This document shows, piece by piece, positions 62,513 to 64,000 of a stretch of 64,000 bases of DNA. A program made the translations under genes and the position numbers. Source of the DNA: Oscheius dolichura. Its lineage: Eukaryota > Nematoda > Chromadorea > Rhabditida > Rhabditidae. Where the stretch lies: contig OW051497.1 of the NCBI GenBank assembly GCA_932521035.1, forward strand, positions 9,982,001-10,046,000. Reading direction: 5' to 3'. Numbering within the stretch: position 1 is the stretch's first letter; each line of letters begins with the position of its first letter. The notes beneath the pieces were generated by a model, which saw only the letters and a list, made by a program, of their open reading frames with translations, had not been told where the DNA came from and searched no databases.

Positions 62513-64000
62513 ATGGAGCCGTTCCCCTTGCGGGATTGTCTCTCAGCCACGGGTGTGAATGGACATGGACGGTCAATGGCTGTTGGTTCCCAAGGTCAAC
62601 TGGTTTTCATGTAGGTCTTTTTATCTCCTTTATAGTTTTTTTTCTGATTACCCGAATAGCCTACCCTTTTAGGAAATCGGCAACAGAGCTTATGTATTAT
62701 GATACTCATGAAATATACCAAAGTACACTACGGCTATCTAAAAAGGATCCACTATTTGATGACTGTTATGTAACTGATTATTCTTTACAGTAATCAAGGT
62801 AATTTACAGTTTTACGACTTCTCGTATCTACGTGGTGGCACACTAGCCGTGTGCTTGCAAAGACCGACCACGGGTGAACTGTTCATCTGCGAGGGAACAA
62901 TAGACCCTCAGGATAAAACCGTAAACATCGGAGGAACGGTGCATGAGACAAAGATTGTAACTATGTAGGTCCCTCGGCCAGTTTAAGACTACGAAAAATT
63001 TCAGGAAAGGAAGAACTGTTTGTTTCCTCCAAGACGAAGCAGGCGTCGTTCTCATCTCTTATCCTATCAAATGGGCAGGGAAAGACGATTTTATTGAATT
63101 GTTCCACGTTTCTAATTACTTCTCAGCTGGTGCGGGTGACAAATATAAGATCTCTTTGACTACAAAGGATAAAGTCGATGGTGAGAAAAGAGCAAGATTA
63201 AAAGACGAGGGGTTCAGCAACCTTTGTAAATGTTTTCATCTCCAGAAATCATTTGTATATGTTCTACGGGCAGGACTACAGTAAATTTCTTCTTGTGGCG
63301 TTAACAGGTGGGTTCTTTTTTACTTGATAGCAACTAGTTGAACTTTAGGAAGCAATTGTGGGAAATGTGAGATTAGAGCCTCACAGGGGCTACCCCCTTC
63401 CGATGCCTACATGGGTAAAACAACAGTAGTGTTCGAGGAATTTGCTCTAATCTACGCGTTCATGAACAGGAACATCCGCGTGCCGGTCAAACCAAACCTG
63501 TATATGCTTAATCTCACGTATGTTCAATCCCCTCTGATCCTTATAAATCAGCTGCAGGAACCTCAAATGGATACCTTTGAATCTATCCCTTTCTCATCAC
63601 TTTCCCAACAGCAAAGTCTGTCTTCAAAAGGTACAGCCTGCATTATTTTGAACTTTACTGGTACAATTTCAGCTAGGAGAGGAGCTCATTTACATGCACG
63701 GCGACTGCAACGTAATCGGGTGCAGTGAAAAGGCGCATTTGTATCAGATCAACATAGAGCCCCTTATGGTGAATTGTATATGCTGAGTCACCTTATTTAT
63801 AATTTAGGGTCTTTTGAATTCACGCAGTCGCAGTCAATCGACAGAGTTTGCCTATGGTTGTTTACGGTATCCGAGTGTCTCCAATTCGGTCACCATCCCG
63901 GATAGAAGAAGCTCCTCCATGTCTGCTCCTTCCGTCTCATCCGATACTCCCCCAACAACCCCAATAGAAAATTCACCCAGTATTTGTAAATCAGACGCCC
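62513..64000 (+). CDS. Unrecognised multi-exon protein, probably beta-repeat fold, truncated by window edge
   Basis: Exons 62513-62610, 62673-62769, 62810-62964, 63005-63180, 63246-63307, 63349-63517, 63552-63630, 63673-63768 and 63808 to beyond the edge. Reads include MEPFPLRDCLSATGVNGHGR, DFSYLRGGTLAVCLQRPTTG, GRTVCFLQDEAGVVLISY, NHLYMFYGQDYSKFLLVAL, LGEELIYMHGDCNVIGCSEK, and a Ser/Pro/Thr-rich tail (SSDTPPTTPIENSPS). Regularly recurring strand-like segments ending in G-x-[VL] suggest a beta-propeller, but I see no kelch or WD signature. Exon 5 needs phase 2 while exon 4 ends in phase 1, so the boundary near 63181-63245 is unsolved. Intron 63518-63551 is only 34 nt. Confidence 0.55.

Overview
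The window is nuclear DNA from a compact metazoan genome, almost certainly a nematode. Introns are very short (mostly 37-50 nt) with GT...TTTCAG or TTTAG ends. One gene encodes the nematode DB module, another a tau-tubulin-kinase-like enzyme of the class nematodes have expanded. Several start codons sit a few bases downstream of an orphan TTTCAG acceptor, as expected for spliced-leader trans-splicing. I saw no rRNA, tRNA, CRISPR or intact autonomous transposon. I could not fix the species.

Layout, left to right. 0.5-3.3 kb (-): PP2A B56 regulatory subunit, with a foldback element in one intron. 4.9-6.6 kb (+): SLC37-type sugar-phosphate antiporter, converging on a secreted DB-module protein (6.9-8.5 kb, -). 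8.9-10.4 kb (-): KLF-type three-zinc-finger factor. 10.4-14.7 kb: repeat-rich intergenic DNA with an inverted pair and a tandem array of about 325 bp units. 14.7-15.3 kb (+): small four-TM protein. 16.4-21.8 kb (+): three paralogous secreted Ala/Pro-rich proteins; the second and third share a duplicated promoter. 23.3-26.5 kb: a coiled-coil gene, a dispersed and tandem repeat family, and an unresolved membrane-protein locus. 28.2-29.1 kb (-): another four-TM protein. 29-34.9 kb: no gene I can support. 34.9-38.4 kb (+): tau-tubulin-kinase-like kinase with a long polar tail.

39-51 kb (-): three same-strand genes spaced 253 and 389 bp apart, read as ACB-domain protein, small hydrophilic protein, then an ACBD3/GCP60-like Golgi protein. 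The close spacing suggests an operon. An intact F-box/LRR gene lies on the opposite strand inside a 2.5 kb intron of the ACBD3 gene. 52-58 kb: surface or secreted genes (Ig-domain protein, C-type lectin, small secreted NTF2-like protein) around a GNAT acetyltransferase. The lectin and GNAT reading frames each break at a GGG run. 60-61.3 kb (+): Cys-rich single-pass membrane protein. 62.5 kb to the right edge (+): an unrecognised multi-exon, probably repeat-fold protein running off the window.

Exon models were built by hand from ORF continuity, intron phase and splice consensus. Where I say phase-consistent, exon lengths add up to an open frame. Functions named from family resemblance come from remembered family features and were not checked by a search.
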